Notes under the pieces: generated by a model | What the model saw: the letters and a program-made list of their open reading frames with translations, nothing else | Told to the model about the DNA's origin: nothing | The model's database searches: none | Origin: Rossellomorea marisflavi | Lineage (GTDB): Bacteria > Bacillota > Bacilli > Bacillales > Bacillaceae_B | NCBI RefSeq assembly: GCF_009806575.1 | Contig: NZ_CP047095.1 | Location: 1,034,001 to 1,098,000, forward strand | Length of the DNA stretch: 64,000 bases | Direction of reading: 5' to 3' | Translations under genes and position numbers: made by a program | Shown: positions 33,240 through 42,926 of the stretch, one piece after another | Position numbering within the stretch: position 1 is the first letter of the stretch | Layout: each line of letters starts with the position of its first letter

Positions 33240-34135
33240 CCGCCTCTCTGCGGGAAAAACTCCTCTTGCTCCTCGGAGATCCGCCTCCGGAAGCCACGCT
33301 TCAAGGGACCATGCTTTCAAAGGAGAAGGGGGATGCATATGAAACGGAGCATCTCATGATCGACCTGAACGGGATGGAGAGCGTCCCTGCCATCCTCCTC
33401 ACACCGTTGAACCGCTCGGGCCCGCACCCTGTCGTCGTCTACCAGCATTCACACGGGGGCGACTTCGACACGGGCAAACACGAGCTGCCGGAGAGTGCCG
33501 GCTACCTGCAGGACCCTTCTTTTGCAAGGGAGCTTACGGCCATGGGATATGCCGTCCTGGCCATCGATCATTGGGGATTCGAAGAGAGGAAAGGAAAGCT
33601 CGAAAGCGAATTGGTTAAAGAGATGCTGTTATACGGCCGCACCCTTTGGGGCATGCGCCTCTTCGATAGCATGAGGCTCCTGGATTACATCGCAACGAGG
33701 AAAGACCTTGATGACACACGTATCGCGACCATCGGAATGAGCATGGGCGGCCTACTGAGCTGGTGGCTTGCGGCCCTCGATGAGCGCGTGAAGGTGACGA
33801 TCGATATCGCAGCCCAGGTGGATACGGAAACCCTGCTCGAGAAAAGGGGGCTCGATCATCACGGCTTCTACTATTACGTCCCGGGTCTGCTGAAGGCATG
33901 TTCCACCTATGACATCCAGGAAATGATCGCTCCACGTCCCCGCCTCAGCCTCACGGGGGAAAGCGACCGGATGTGCCCGGTGGAAGGGGCGCGATATCTG
34001 GATAGAGAACTGACCAAGGCTTACGCCGGTGAGGGCTGCCCCGATCATTGGGAGGGCAGGATCCTGACCGGGGGCCACCAAGAGACGAAGGAGATGAGGG
34101 AAACATGGAAAACCTTTCTGAGAAAACATCTGTAA
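33236..34135 (+). CDS. Alpha/beta-hydrolase esterase (YtaP-like)
   Basis: 299 residues. The oxyanion-side VVVYQHSHGGDF is followed by the nucleophile elbow GMSMGG, with Asp in LTGESDRMCPVEG and His in LTGGHQETKEM. It belongs to the group of dienelactone-hydrolase-like esterases found next to carbohydrate genes. The position between GH28 and pectinesterase suggests removal of acetyl or other ester groups from pectin fragments in the cytoplasm. It overlaps the GH28 stop by 4 nt and the pectinesterase start by 31 nt. Confidence 0.82.
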   Translation: MTASLREKLLLLLGDPPPEATLQGTMLSKEKGDAYETEHLMIDLNGMESVPAILLTPLNRSGPHPVVVYQHSHGGDFDTGKHELPESAGYLQDPSFARELTAMGYAVLAIDHWGFEERKGKLESELVKEMLLYGRTLWGMRLFDSMRLLDYIATRKDLDDTRIATIGMSMGGLLSWWLAALDERVKVTIDIAAQVDTETLLEKRGLDHHGFYYYVPGLLKACSTYDIQEMIAPRPRLSLTGESDRMCPVEGARYLDRELTKAYAGEGCPDHWEGRILTGGHQETKEMRETWKTFLRKHL

Positions 34136-35049
34136 AAGAAACGCGCATGGTTGTCGGGAAATCCGGTGTTGGCACCGTATCGACGATTGGAGAAGCACTG
34201 GAGCGCTGCAAGGGGATCGAGGGGCCGGTCCGCATCACGATCCTGAGCGGAGTCTACCGGGAGCGCCTGGCCATTTATCAAAACAACCTGATCCTGAGCG
34301 GGATCGGCGACGTGGAAATCGTCGACGGCCGCTATGCGAGGGAGCCTGATGGAAACGGCGGGGAAATCGGCACATTCCGGACCGCCACCGTATTCATCAA
34401 TGCCGAGAACGTGCTGATTGAAAACATCACCATCACCAATGACGCAGGACCGGGTGAAGTGGTCGGGCAGGCCGTCGCCATGTATTCAGAAGGGGATTGT
34501 GTGACATTCAAGAACTGCCGCTTCAAAGGCTATCAGGATACGATCTGTCTCGGACCCCTTCCGGAAGTCCAGAAAACCGGTCTTCCCTTTTGCACCCCCC
34601 AGTTGAAGGTCCGCTTCGAGAAAAGCAGGGCCGAATTCCACTCCTGCATGATCGAGGGGACGATTGATTTCATTTTTGGGGGAGGGGAAGGGCTTTTCCA
34701 ACAGTGTGAAATCAAATCCCTCAAGCGACCCGATGACGGGGTTGGCTTCATTTCCGCAGCGTCGACACCAGAAGGGCAGGAACGCGGATTGATCTTCGAG
34801 GAATGCTACATCACGGCAGAAGAAGGAACGGGGAACGTCTACCTCGGACGGCCGTGGCGGGCGTATGGAAAGACCGTCTTCTCCCGCTGCTGGATGGGGG
34901 CGCATCTTCACCCGGAACGATGGGATGATTGGGACAAAGCATCGAACCGCCTCACCACCACCTACGTGGAAGACCGCAACCACTACGAAGGAGACGGTGC
35001 GTTCGTCATCCCGGATTGGATCACGTTCATCGAGGAGGAAGAGGGGTGA
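34105..35049 (+). CDS. Pectinesterase (CE8 family)
   Basis: 314 residues from ATG 34105. Parallel beta-helix with the pectin methylesterase catalytic set: GQAVAMYSEGD, FKGYQDTICLG (first Asp), EGTIDFIFGGGEG (second Asp) and YLGRPWRAYGKTVF (Arg). No signal peptide, so it demethylates short imported oligogalacturonides, not polymer outside the cell. It sits in the same operon as the esterase and GH28 with overlapping ends. Confidence 0.93.
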   Translation: MENLSEKTSVKETRMVVGKSGVGTVSTIGEALERCKGIEGPVRITILSGVYRERLAIYQNNLILSGIGDVEIVDGRYAREPDGNGGEIGTFRTATVFINAENVLIENITITNDAGPGEVVGQAVAMYSEGDCVTFKNCRFKGYQDTICLGPLPEVQKTGLPFCTPQLKVRFEKSRAEFHSCMIEGTIDFIFGGGEGLFQQCEIKSLKRPDDGVGFISAASTPEGQERGLIFEECYITAEEGTGNVYLGRPWRAYGKTVFSRCWMGAHLHPERWDDWDKASNRLTTTYVEDRNHYEGDGAFVIPDWITFIEEEEG

Positions 35050-35471
35050 CAAGGAAGCGGGAGCTCCTCGTCACCCTGTCCGGGGGCTTCCTCTGCCTCT
35101 TTTTCCTCGGAGGGTTTGCCCTTACGATCCTGCCCATGGACGAAGCGACCTATTCCGACAAGGTCTTCCCCCTTTTGCAGGGGAACCTTCCGGGGGATGA
35201 GCTCGGCCGGAATTTCGAGGCGGTCAAAACACTGTCAACATGGTTTGCCATCACCCTTCTCGTGGTCCTCTGCCTGATTGCTCTGGCCTCTTTCTTCCTG
35301 AAAGGAAACCGGAATCCGGGAAGGGCCGGAATCATCCTGATAGCCGCGGGAGGAGCCACGCTGATCGGCACCCAGCTTGTCGCCTTCCCTCTGGCGTTCC
35401 TCTTCTTCCTCGCTGCCGCCCTCTGTTTTTTCCGAAAACAACCGAACAGGAAAGGAGTCACACATGCCTAA
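35046..35471 (+). CDS. Small membrane protein, DUF4064-like
   Basis: 141 residues from GTG 35046, whose second and third bases overlap the pectinesterase stop; GAGGAGGAAGAG lies upstream. The N-terminal [13 protein letters not shown], then membrane segments at about 10-30, 66-86, 96-112 and 114-130 fit DUF4064 proteins. Function unknown. It is odd inside a sugar-catabolic operon; relatives are often linked to membrane stress. The long open frame starting at 34929 is an out-of-frame extension and was trimmed. Confidence 0.7.
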   Translation: MTRKRELLVTLSGGFLCLFFLGGFALTILPMDEATYSDKVFPLLQGNLPGDELGRNFEAVKTLSTWFAITLLVVLCLIALASFFLKGNRNPGRAGIILIAAGGATLIGTQLVAFPLAFLFFLAAALCFFRKQPNRKGVTHA

Positions 35472-37070
35472 AACGATCATCACCAATCCCGTATTGCCTG
35501 GATTTCATCCGGATCCGAGTCTTCTCCGGGTGGAGGACACCTACTACATCGCCGTCTCCACATTCGAGTGGCTACCAGGCGTCCGTATCTATGAATCACG
35601 CGATCTCGTCAACTGGGTACACAAATCCGATCCTCTCACCGATCAGGTGGACCTCCGGGGAATCCGAAGAACGGTAGCATCTGGGCTCCGCAGATCAACT
35701 ACTCAGACGGACTCTATTATCTCGTTTATACCGATGTGAAAAGTACGAGGAGGCCGTTCAAGGACAGCCATAATTATGTCATCACGGCACCTGATCTCAG
35801 CGGCCCGTGGTCGGAGCCCGTCTACCTCAACAGCAGCGGCTTCGACCCATCGCTCTTCCATGATGAAGACGGGAAAACATGGCTCCTCAATGAAATCTGG
35901 GATTACCGGATGACGACGGGGAACAAGTCGGCAGGAATCGTTTTACAAGAATACGATCGTACGAGGCAAGCGCTCACAGGTCCAGTCCATAAGATCTTCG
36001 ACGGCACCGAGCTTGCCAAAACGGAAGCGCCCCATCTGTATCGCCATAACGGCTATTACTATCTGATCACGGCAGAAGGAGGGACGGGAGCGGGCCACGC
36101 CATCACGGTCTGCCGTTCCCGCTCCATCACGGGCCCCTATGAAGTGGACCTGGAATACCCGATGCTCACGGCCCGGGATAAGCCGGAGTCACCCCTTCAA
36201 TGCGCCGGCCACGGCAGCATCATCCAGTCACCCGAGGGCAAATGGTATATGGCCTATCTATGCACCCGACCCCTCGGTGGTAGAGGGGCGATCCTCGGTC
36301 GCGAGACGGCGATCCAGGAAGTGACATGGAGCGAAGACGGGTGGCTAAGGCTTGCAGACGGGGGAAATGGTCCGAGTCTGCAGACGGCCATTGAGACGAA
36401 AGAACCTGTCCGTCAGGTCAAGCCCACCGATTTCCACGATGATTTCCAAGGAAATCTTCACAGGGAATGGAACACCCTGCGCATTCCACAGGACCCCTCA
36501 TGGTGCGACCTGACAAGCCGTGAGGGAATTCTCCGCCTATGGTCCGGCGGCTCGCCGCACTCCCTGTTTGATCATCACATCCTCGCCGTGCGCCAGAAGG
36601 ATTTCTTTTACGAGGCCGAGACGAGGATTGAGTATGAGCCAGAGACGTTCAATCAGCTCGCAGGTCTTATGCTTTATCTCGATGATGAGAATTATCTCTA
36701 CTGCTATCTCACCCGGGATGAATCCGGACTGGTTCTGCGGCTGCTTTCATGTGATGGAGGGGAATCGACGCTTCATCCGGTCATGATCGAGCTTGGGGAT
36801 GGCGCCATTGATCTAAAGGTGGAAGGTCACGGGAGCGAGGCGAGGTTCTCCTATCGCAGTTCGTCAGAATGGCTCCCGGTAGCCGATGCCATCCCGGTTC
36901 ACTTTTTATCAGGTGGGTTCACCGGAACCTATATCGGCCTCGCCGCCCACGATATGGATACCCAATCCGGTTCCCATGCCGACTTCCATCATTTCACGTA
37001 CCGGGGGAAAGATGAAGAGCAGGGAATTGGAGAATCCGGAGAGTGGATGGTGAATTTCAGAGATTCGTGA
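35464..37070 (+). pseudogene. GH43 beta-xylosidase/arabinofuranosidase, frameshifted
   Basis: The gene starts at ATG 35464 (AAAGGAG 6 nt upstream). The N-terminal part [18 protein letters not shown] (catalytic Asp) runs in one frame to QVDLRG. The continuation [20 protein letters not shown] and the rest are in another frame. One base appears lost in the G run at 35657-35660; adding one G restores a single protein of about 535 residues. Downstream parts are intact: DPSLFHDEDGKTWLLNE, KTEAPHLYRHNGYYYLI (catalytic Glu) and a C-terminal beta-sandwich (FHDDFQGNLHREWNTLR). It is cytoplasmic and would cleave xylo- or arabino-oligosaccharides from pectin side chains. It could be a true mutation or a sequencing error. 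Confidence 0.85.
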
Positions 37071-37118
37071 AACCTTGCATGGTCCTTTTTCGTAAAGGTA
37101 GAAAAAGGGAGTGAATCC

Positions 37119-37433
37119 ATGAACCGGTTCAGAACGATCGCGTTTTTCCTGGCGGCCCTGATCATCCTCTCCGGATGCCGCGTCGAATGGTCCAGCTCGA
37201 CTGGCAAGGTGGAAGAAGAAGAGCAGGGGTTCACCCTCGACCTGTACAACAATCTTGAAAAAGGCATGACCTACCCTGAAGTCGTGGAGGTAATGGGTCA
37301 ACCGGGCGTACCGGAAGGGGAGGAAGACAACGGGGAAAATGATTCAGTCTACAGATGGGAAGAGGAAGAGAAGATGGTGATCATTTCCTTCCAGCGAGGG
37401 CGGCTTATAATGAAAGAGCAGTTTGGGTTATGA
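37119..37433 (+). CDS. Small lipoprotein, DUF3862/BLIP-like
   Basis: 104 residues. Leader ends in LSGC (Cys22). The mature part LYNNLEKGMTYPEVVEVMGQ followed by YRWEEEEKMVIISFQRGRL is the half-repeat typical of SmpA/BLIP-type proteins (DUF3862 in Gram-positives). Such domains bind other proteins; the partner is unknown. It is monocistronic with its own terminator. Confidence 0.75.
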   Translation: MNRFRTIAFFLAALIILSGCRVEWSSSTGKVEEEEQGFTLDLYNNLEKGMTYPEVVEVMGQPGVPEGEEDNGENDSVYRWEEEEKMVIISFQRGRLIMKEQFGL

Positions 37434-37435
37434 AG

Positions 37436-37467
37436 AAATGCACCGTCAGCTGACGGTGCATTTTCTT
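37436..37467. terminator. Terminator after the small lipoprotein gene
   Basis: AAATGCACCGTCA pairs with TGACGGTGCATTT (37436-37448 with 37451-37463), with T-rich flanks. It can serve the convergent DUF3953 gene as well. Confidence 0.85.
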
Positions 37468-37477
37468 TTGCGGCTTA

Positions 37478-37708
37478 TCAACGCAGAAGGATCTCAAACG
37501 AGGTATAAAAAGTAAATACGCATACCGCGACAAGCAGACTGGCTAAAACCTTTTTATTATTCTTGTACTCTTCAATCCCCATGACAAGCATCGCACCGCC
37601 CATGAATAGAAGCATAAGGGGTGCATAACTGAAATCATCCGACAGCATTCCGTAAAGAGCGAATGAGATGGTAATGATGGCAAACAGAAAACGCAGGATC
37701 TTTAACAA
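37478..37708 (-). CDS. Small membrane protein, DUF3953-like
   Basis: 76 residues from TTG 37708, chosen because GGAGG lies 7 nt upstream; the longer open frame to 38149 is antisense to the GyrI-like gene. Three hydrophobic segments with LLKILRFLFAIITISFALYG and MGGAMLVMGIEEYKNNKK fit DUF3953. Function unknown. Confidence 0.7.
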   Translation of the reverse strand: MLKILRFLFAIITISFALYGMLSDDFSYAPLMLLFMGGAMLVMGIEEYKNNKKVLASLLVAVCVFTFYTSFEILLR

Positions 37709-37822
37709 GGAAAGGCCTCCAATTAACGTACTGTGTTCACCGTACCATACATGACGACTTTTAAAAATCCCCTTGAAAAACATTTTATACCATATTACCT
37801 TCAAGTGGAGGGGGAGATCGAC

Positions 37823-38266
37823 ATGATGATAGAAGAGGTTCCAGAGCTGAGAATCGCCTATTTCAGGAACATAGGCCCGTATGGAGGAGAAGCAAATAAG
37901 GAACTTATGGAAAAGGTGAAATCGTGGGCAAGAAAGAATGACATCCTGGAGAATTCGGTGATACTCGGAATCCCACAGGACCACCCGGATCTCACACCAC
38001 CGGAAGCCTGCCGCTACGACACAGCCGTGGTGGTTGCCGCAGAGATCGAGGTGACCGGAGGTGCAATGGAGGGGATATTTACAGGGGGGAAATACGCCGT
38101 ATTCACACTGGACCACACCGAAGAAGCCATAACGGAATGGTGGAAACACATGCCATCGGATATTGAAAAGAGCGGTTTATCCATAAGAAACCAGCCCATC
38201 GTCGAACGATACACCGATGAACTGATCAGGCAGCATCGGTGTGAAATGCTCGTTCCTGTTCAATAA
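37823..38266 (+). CDS. GyrI-like (SbmC) small-molecule binding protein
   Basis: 147 residues from ATG 37823 with GAGGGGG upstream. It has the GyrI/AraC effector-binding fold: ELRIAYFRNIGPYGGEANKE, then ACRYDTAVVVAAEI and GGKYAVFTLDHTEEAITEWW. SbmC/GyrI proteins inhibit gyrase-targeting toxins or bind hydrophobic ligands. There is no attached DNA-binding domain. No operon partners are seen. Confidence 0.78.
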   Translation: MMIEEVPELRIAYFRNIGPYGGEANKELMEKVKSWARKNDILENSVILGIPQDHPDLTPPEACRYDTAVVVAAEIEVTGGAMEGIFTGGKYAVFTLDHTEEAITEWWKHMPSDIEKSGLSIRNQPIVERYTDELIRQHRCEMLVPVQ

Positions 38267-38331
38267 GGTCCGGTTGTGACAGAAACTGCTAAACATTCAA
38301 TTGTGAACGATAAGAAGCACCATGACCGAAA

Positions 38332-38457
38332 AGTGCAATGAAGCGGAGGGCGCCCGACTCCAACGGGAAAAGAGGGAAGATCGAGACCCCGGAAGCGCAG
38401 CTGAGGAGGCTCGACTCCCTCCCCGTGGAAAGCGGGCGCCCGCAGCGAAATGGAACG
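38332..38457. repeat. 126-bp dispersed repeat, copy 1
   Basis: 126 bp with only two differences from 40538-40663 in the same orientation. It contains GGGCGCCCG twice (38348 and 38434 regions) and several complementary segments, so it could fold into a long structured RNA or cruciform. Repeats with this GC-rich GAAGCGGAGGGCGCC start are widespread between genes in Bacillaceae. No transposase is present and it does not look coding. Confidence 0.85.
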
Positions 38458-38509
38458 TCCAATAAGGAATGCAGACCCAATCCCAGACGTGAATTTCTAA
38501 ACACCCAAC

Positions 38510-40423
38510 ATGGAATTTTATGTTAAACTAACACCAAACCCTGCCATCCGGCAGGCACTACTAAAACAGAGCGGCGGGATTCCATTGAACGATACAAAAT
38601 CAGACTACATAAGCATAAAAGACCTTCTTTCCCTACCGACACTATCCGATGTCACCATCAACGAATGCGGCCAACGATCGGCTTTCGTCAAGCGGACAGC
38701 AGATTGGGAACGAGACGCATACATCACCCATATCGAAGTACATAAAAAAGGTGAAAAGACGGCCGAGGTCCGACCGGGCTTCCGTCCATCATGGTCGCCC
38801 TGTTCGGATCAGCTTGCCTTCATGCGTACACAGCCCAACGGAAATCAACTCTTCATACAGTCTATGAAAGAAAAGAAGCGAGTCCAACTGACGGATGTAG
38901 AAGGAGGGGTCGCTTCTTACAAATGGGATCCGACAGGCAAGGGATTCTACTACACCGCACCCACTCATACCGGGCATCACCGGCTCCATTATCTTGATCT
39001 TGAAGAGAGGGATTCACTCCTTCCTCTATTTGAAGAAGGAGTCCATGTTTTGGATTTTGATCTTTCCCTCGATGGAGGAAGGATCATTTTCCTGGCGAGT
39101 CCGGGACCGGATGCCGATGACGCTCACAAGGCGGAGATGTACTTGTTGAACAAGTTCACTGGAGTTGTGCAAAAGATTGAAGAAAGCAGGCGCCTTGGTG
39201 GACAGGTGAGCATGTCGCCGGAAGGGACACACATCTGCTATACGGTGAGTCGCGAGGAAAAGGATTACTACCGAACCCATATCCCAGACAGCACGCTCGA
39301 AATTCATGACCTGATGACGGGGGAAAGGGTGCAGCCCCTATCCGAAGCCGATTCCACTTGGATGCCGATCTGCTGGACAGAACAAGGAATCCTTGTGAAA
39401 TGGCAGGACCGGACGAACGGGAGAATTGGGCTCATCCAACCGGATGGAAACCTGGAACCCTACAGTCATGAGGATGGCTACACGCTCGGAGCTTCCATAT
39501 CATCAGACGGCCATCATCTGGCATGCCTGAAGGCACATCCGAATGAAACGGCGGAACTTTATGTGGATGGAGTGAAGGTGACCGATGAGAATGATCTGCT
39601 GAGTTCTAAGCGCATCAGCCGGAAAAAGGTGATCACTTGGTCCAATCACGATGGTGAAACGATTGAAGGGGTTCTATCCATACCTGAAGACATGGAACGA
39701 GATCGGGCGCATCCGCTCCTGGTCCTGGTCCATGGTGGTCCAAACTGGGCATCTTTCCCGTTTCAATCGACTTCCTTCAATGATAAGTATCCCGTCGAGT
39801 CGTTCATCGCACAGGGCTTCATCGTCCTTGAACCGAACTACAGGGGAAGCACGGGGTATGGAGATGCCTTCATGAACGCGAATGCCCGAAATCTGGGGAT
39901 CGGTGATCATGAAGATATCATGTCAGGTGTCGACGCCCTGGTGGAGCAAGGAATCGTAGACCCGGACGCGGTCGGCATCATGGGGTGGAGCCAGGGAGGA
40001 TTCATCACCGCGTTCTCGTCCATCTACAGCAACCGGTTCAAGGCGGCATCCGTCGGCGGAGGAATCAGCAACTGGGTGACGAACTACACGACGACCGACC
40101 TGCCCTCCAACGTCCTCAGCTATCTCGGTGACACCCCTTGGAATGACCCTGAAATCTATGCCAAGAGCTCACCGATATGGTATGTACAATCCGCACGCAC
40201 ACCGACGCTCATCCAGCACGGGGAAGCCGACGCAAGGGTGCCGGTTGAGAACGCCCATGAACTTTACAAAGGTCTGAAGGATCAAGGGGTGGAGGTTGAG
40301 TTCAAGCTCTTCAAAGGAATGGGCTATAGCTCTGACCATCCGAAGGTTCATAAATTGATCATGGAGCAAAACCTTGAATGGTTCACCCGTCATATTCTTG
40401 ATGGAGGAAGGCAGAAACGTTGA
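38510..40423 (+). CDS. S9 family prolyl oligopeptidase-like peptidase
   Basis: 637 residues as given from ATG 38510. That start has no clear ribosome site; TTG 38585 is an alternative. An N-terminal seven-bladed propeller (to about 370) precedes an alpha/beta-hydrolase domain: VLVHGGPNWASFPFQS, nucleophile elbow GIMGWSQGGFITAF and Asp in LIQHGEADARVPVENA. Where homologs have the catalytic His in a GHG motif, this protein reads FKGMGYSSDHPK, with His three residues later. Cytoplasmic, no signal peptide. The gene is bracketed by two direct 126-bp repeats. Confidence 0.85.
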   Translation: MEFYVKLTPNPAIRQALLKQSGGIPLNDTKSDYISIKDLLSLPTLSDVTINECGQRSAFVKRTADWERDAYITHIEVHKKGEKTAEVRPGFRPSWSPCSDQLAFMRTQPNGNQLFIQSMKEKKRVQLTDVEGGVASYKWDPTGKGFYYTAPTHTGHHRLHYLDLEERDSLLPLFEEGVHVLDFDLSLDGGRIIFLASPGPDADDAHKAEMYLLNKFTGVVQKIEESRRLGGQVSMSPEGTHICYTVSREEKDYYRTHIPDSTLEIHDLMTGERVQPLSEADSTWMPICWTEQGILVKWQDRTNGRIGLIQPDGNLEPYSHEDGYTLGASISSDGHHLACLKAHPNETAELYVDGVKVTDENDLLSSKRISRKKVITWSNHDGETIEGVLSIPEDMERDRAHPLLVLVHGGPNWASFPFQSTSFNDKYPVESFIAQGFIVLEPNYRGSTGYGDAFMNANARNLGIGDHEDIMSGVDALVEQGIVDPDAVGIMGWSQGGFITAFSSIYSNRFKAASVGGGISNWVTNYTTTDLPSNVLSYLGDTPWNDPEIYAKSSPIWYVQSARTPTLIQHGEADARVPVENAHELYKGLKDQGVEVEFKLFKGMGYSSDHPKVHKLIMEQNLEWFTRHILDGGRQKR

Positions 40424-40807
40424 ACAGAGTAACCATTCTTTTTTTAGAAAGTGTGCTGAAGGGAGCACTGCAACCAAATGAACGGTTGTGGGTGGCAGGG
40501 AAGATTAGGAGTTGAACCCATCATTAAAAACCACTGAGTGCAATGAAGCGGAGGGCGTCCGACTCCAACGGGAAAAGAGGGAAGATCGAGACCCCGGAAG
40601 CGCAGCTGAGGAGGCTCGACTCCCTCCCCGTGGAAAGCGGGCGCCCGCAGCGGAATGGAACGGACTTCTCATTAATTCAAACTTTCTTCATGACGGGAGG
40701 AGTTTCATCAAATTCCCCTTTGACACAAGGAATTGATATTCAGTTTATATTCCCTTGATAGAATGATCCCGTAAGCTTAATCATTCTGTTCATAGGAGTT
40801 GTCATAC
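40424..40807. other. Gene-free stretch between the S9 peptidase and the MMPL gene
   Basis: Holds the second copy of the 126-bp repeat (40538-40663) and about 140 bp of AT-rich sequence with likely promoter material for the MMPL gene. The short frames across the repeat occur in both copies without ribosome sites and are not considered genes. Confidence 0.6.
40538..40663. repeat. 126-bp dispersed repeat, copy 2
   Basis: Same orientation as copy 1 with substitutions at two positions (C to T near the first GGGCG, A to G near the end). Outside the 126 bp the flanks are unrelated, which sets the element borders. No target duplication is evident. Confidence 0.85.
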
Positions 40808-42922
40808 ATGAAGAAAGTATTAGCGCCCATCACCGCCTGGGTATCGACCAAGCGGGGGATGTGGATCACGATCATCACCTGGCTCGTGGTCATGATCGCC
40901 CTGAGTGCCGGACCAAAGCTCTCGGACTACAAGGTGTCGGATTTCCAGTCCCTGCCCGATGATGCCAAGTCCATCGTCGCAGACGAAAAAATAAAAGAGT
41001 ACTTCCCGAACGACCAGGGAACCCCTGGGATCCTCGTCTTTCATAATGAAGATGGAAAGGTGAACACAGAGGATGCCAATGAGATCCTGGATGCGATCCG
41101 TGCTGAAAAGATCGAAGGCATCGATTCCATCGTGGACATCAGCAAGCTGCCGCCACCGGCCCTGAAAGGATTCACGTCGGAAGACGGTTCCACGATGATC
41201 GTTCCGATGAATCTCGAGAAAGACCTCGGGAATGACGAATACTCGACGATCATCGATAAAGCCTCCGAAATCGGGAACGACGTGGCGAAAGGTCAGGATG
41301 GTACAGATTTCTATATTACAGGTCCTGCCGGGATTGCCGGGGACACGGTGAAGCTCTTCGAAAGCGCAGACTTCGTCCTATTGATTGCGACCGTGCTCAT
41401 CATCCTCGTGCTTCTGATTGCGATTTACCGTTCGCCGCTCCTGGCAATCATCCCGCTTCTCGCGACCGCCATTGTGTATCAGGTTGCCAACCAGGCCATT
41501 GCCCTTATGGGGTCGGCTGGTCTTGAGATCAACAACTCGACGACATCGATCATGAGCATCCTGCTCTTCGCCGCCGTTATCGACTATTCACTGTTCGTGT
41601 TCTCACGCTATCGTGAAGAGCTCAACCGCCATGAAAGCAAATATGAGTCCATGAAGCAGGCCATGAGGGCCACGGGAGAACCGGTCTTTTTCGCCGGGGG
41701 TACCGTGCTTGCCGCCATGCTCATCCTCTTCTTCGCGAATTTCCGTGATTACTCGAACTTCGCGCCGGTGTTCGGTATGGCCATGCTCGTGATCATGCTC
41801 GCATCCATCACCCTTGTCCCGGCATTGTTCACCCTGTTCGGACGGAAAGCCTTCTGGCCGAAAGTACCGAAATATGGCCAAGAGAAAGAAGTGAAGCACA
41901 AGTTCTGGGGACCGGTCGCCAAATTCGTGGTGAAGAAACCGCTGGTTGCCGGTGGGGCTGTCGCGGTGTTCATGATCATCACGGCCGCCAACGTCCTGAA
42001 TCTTGATTTTGAATTCAATATGGTCAAATCCTTCCCGGATGATCTGCCATCCCGCGTTGGATATGAAATCGTCGAAGAACAGTTTGATAAAGGGGAACTC
42101 GCTCCTGCTACGTTCTTGGTGGAGAGCAAAAAAGAGCTCTCTGATGAATCCGTGAAGGCCCTTCAGGAAAAACTGGATTCCTATAAAGAAGTGGCATCGG
42201 TCAGGCTGACAGGGGTGACGGATGATCGTGACGCTGCATCGTACAGCATCGCGTTGAATACCGACCCTTACTCAGTGGAAGCGATGGATTTCATGAAAGA
42301 AATCCGCGACAATGGCGATCGCCTCCTGAAGGATGCATCGATCTCAGGTGATTCCCATGTAGCGGGTGTGACGGCGAAGCTCGTCGACGAACGCGACGTG
42401 AACAACCGGGATATTTTAACCATTGTTGTCCTGGAGAGCGTCCTGATTCTTGCCCTTCTTTTCTTCCTGACCCGTTCATGGAAGATGCCGCTCTACATGA
42501 TGGCGACGATCCTGATTTCATACGCATCGGCACTGGGTGCGGGACTTTTCCTCATCGACGTGTTCTTCGGATATGATGCCATCAGCACGAGGGTGCCGGT
42601 CTATGCCTTCATCTTCCTCGTCGCCCTCGGGATCGATTACAACATCATCCTTGTCTCGCGCTTCATGGAAGAACGCAGGGTGCACGGGGTGAAGAAAGGA
42701 CTCGAGATCGCCATACGCAATACAGGAGGCGTCATCTCGTCGGCCGGGGTCATCCTTGCGGCAACGTTCGCAGCCCTCATGACGATGCCGATCGCCGACC
42801 TGTTCATCTTCGGATTCATGGTATCGATCGGGATCCTGATCGACACCTTCCTGGTCCGCGGCATGCTGCTTCCGGCCCTCATCCTCTTCTTTGAGAAGGA
42901 TAAGAAGGAAGCAACGGAATAA
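40808..42922 (+). CDS. MMPL/RND family transporter (YdfJ-like)
   Basis: 704 residues from ATG 40808 (AGGAG 9 nt upstream; TTG 40799 rejected). Two halves each have one plus five membrane helices and an extracellular domain, with MMPL motifs AAVIDYSLFVFSRYREEL and VALGIDYNIILVSRFMEER holding proton-relay Asp residues. Relatives export lipids, surfactin or antimicrobials; the substrate here is unknown. It has no adjacent regulator. Confidence 0.88.
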   Translation: MKKVLAPITAWVSTKRGMWITIITWLVVMIALSAGPKLSDYKVSDFQSLPDDAKSIVADEKIKEYFPNDQGTPGILVFHNEDGKVNTEDANEILDAIRAEKIEGIDSIVDISKLPPPALKGFTSEDGSTMIVPMNLEKDLGNDEYSTIIDKASEIGNDVAKGQDGTDFYITGPAGIAGDTVKLFESADFVLLIATVLIILVLLIAIYRSPLLAIIPLLATAIVYQVANQAIALMGSAGLEINNSTTSIMSILLFAAVIDYSLFVFSRYREELNRHESKYESMKQAMRATGEPVFFAGGTVLAAMLILFFANFRDYSNFAPVFGMAMLVIMLASITLVPALFTLFGRKAFWPKVPKYGQEKEVKHKFWGPVAKFVVKKPLVAGGAVAVFMIITAANVLNLDFEFNMVKSFPDDLPSRVGYEIVEEQFDKGELAPATFLVESKKELSDESVKALQEKLDSYKEVASVRLTGVTDDRDAASYSIALNTDPYSVEAMDFMKEIRDNGDRLLKDASISGDSHVAGVTAKLVDERDVNNRDILTIVVLESVLILALLFFLTRSWKMPLYMMATILISYASALGAGLFLIDVFFGYDAISTRVPVYAFIFLVALGIDYNIILVSRFMEERRVHGVKKGLEIAIRNTGGVISSAGVILAATFAALMTMPIADLFIFGFMVSIGILIDTFLVRGMLLPALILFFEKDKKEATE

Positions 42923-42926
42923 CGTG

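Noticed and set aside
38289..38526. Short frames across the 126-bp repeat
   Set aside because: They occur equally in the second copy, lack ribosome sites and differ only by the repeat edges.
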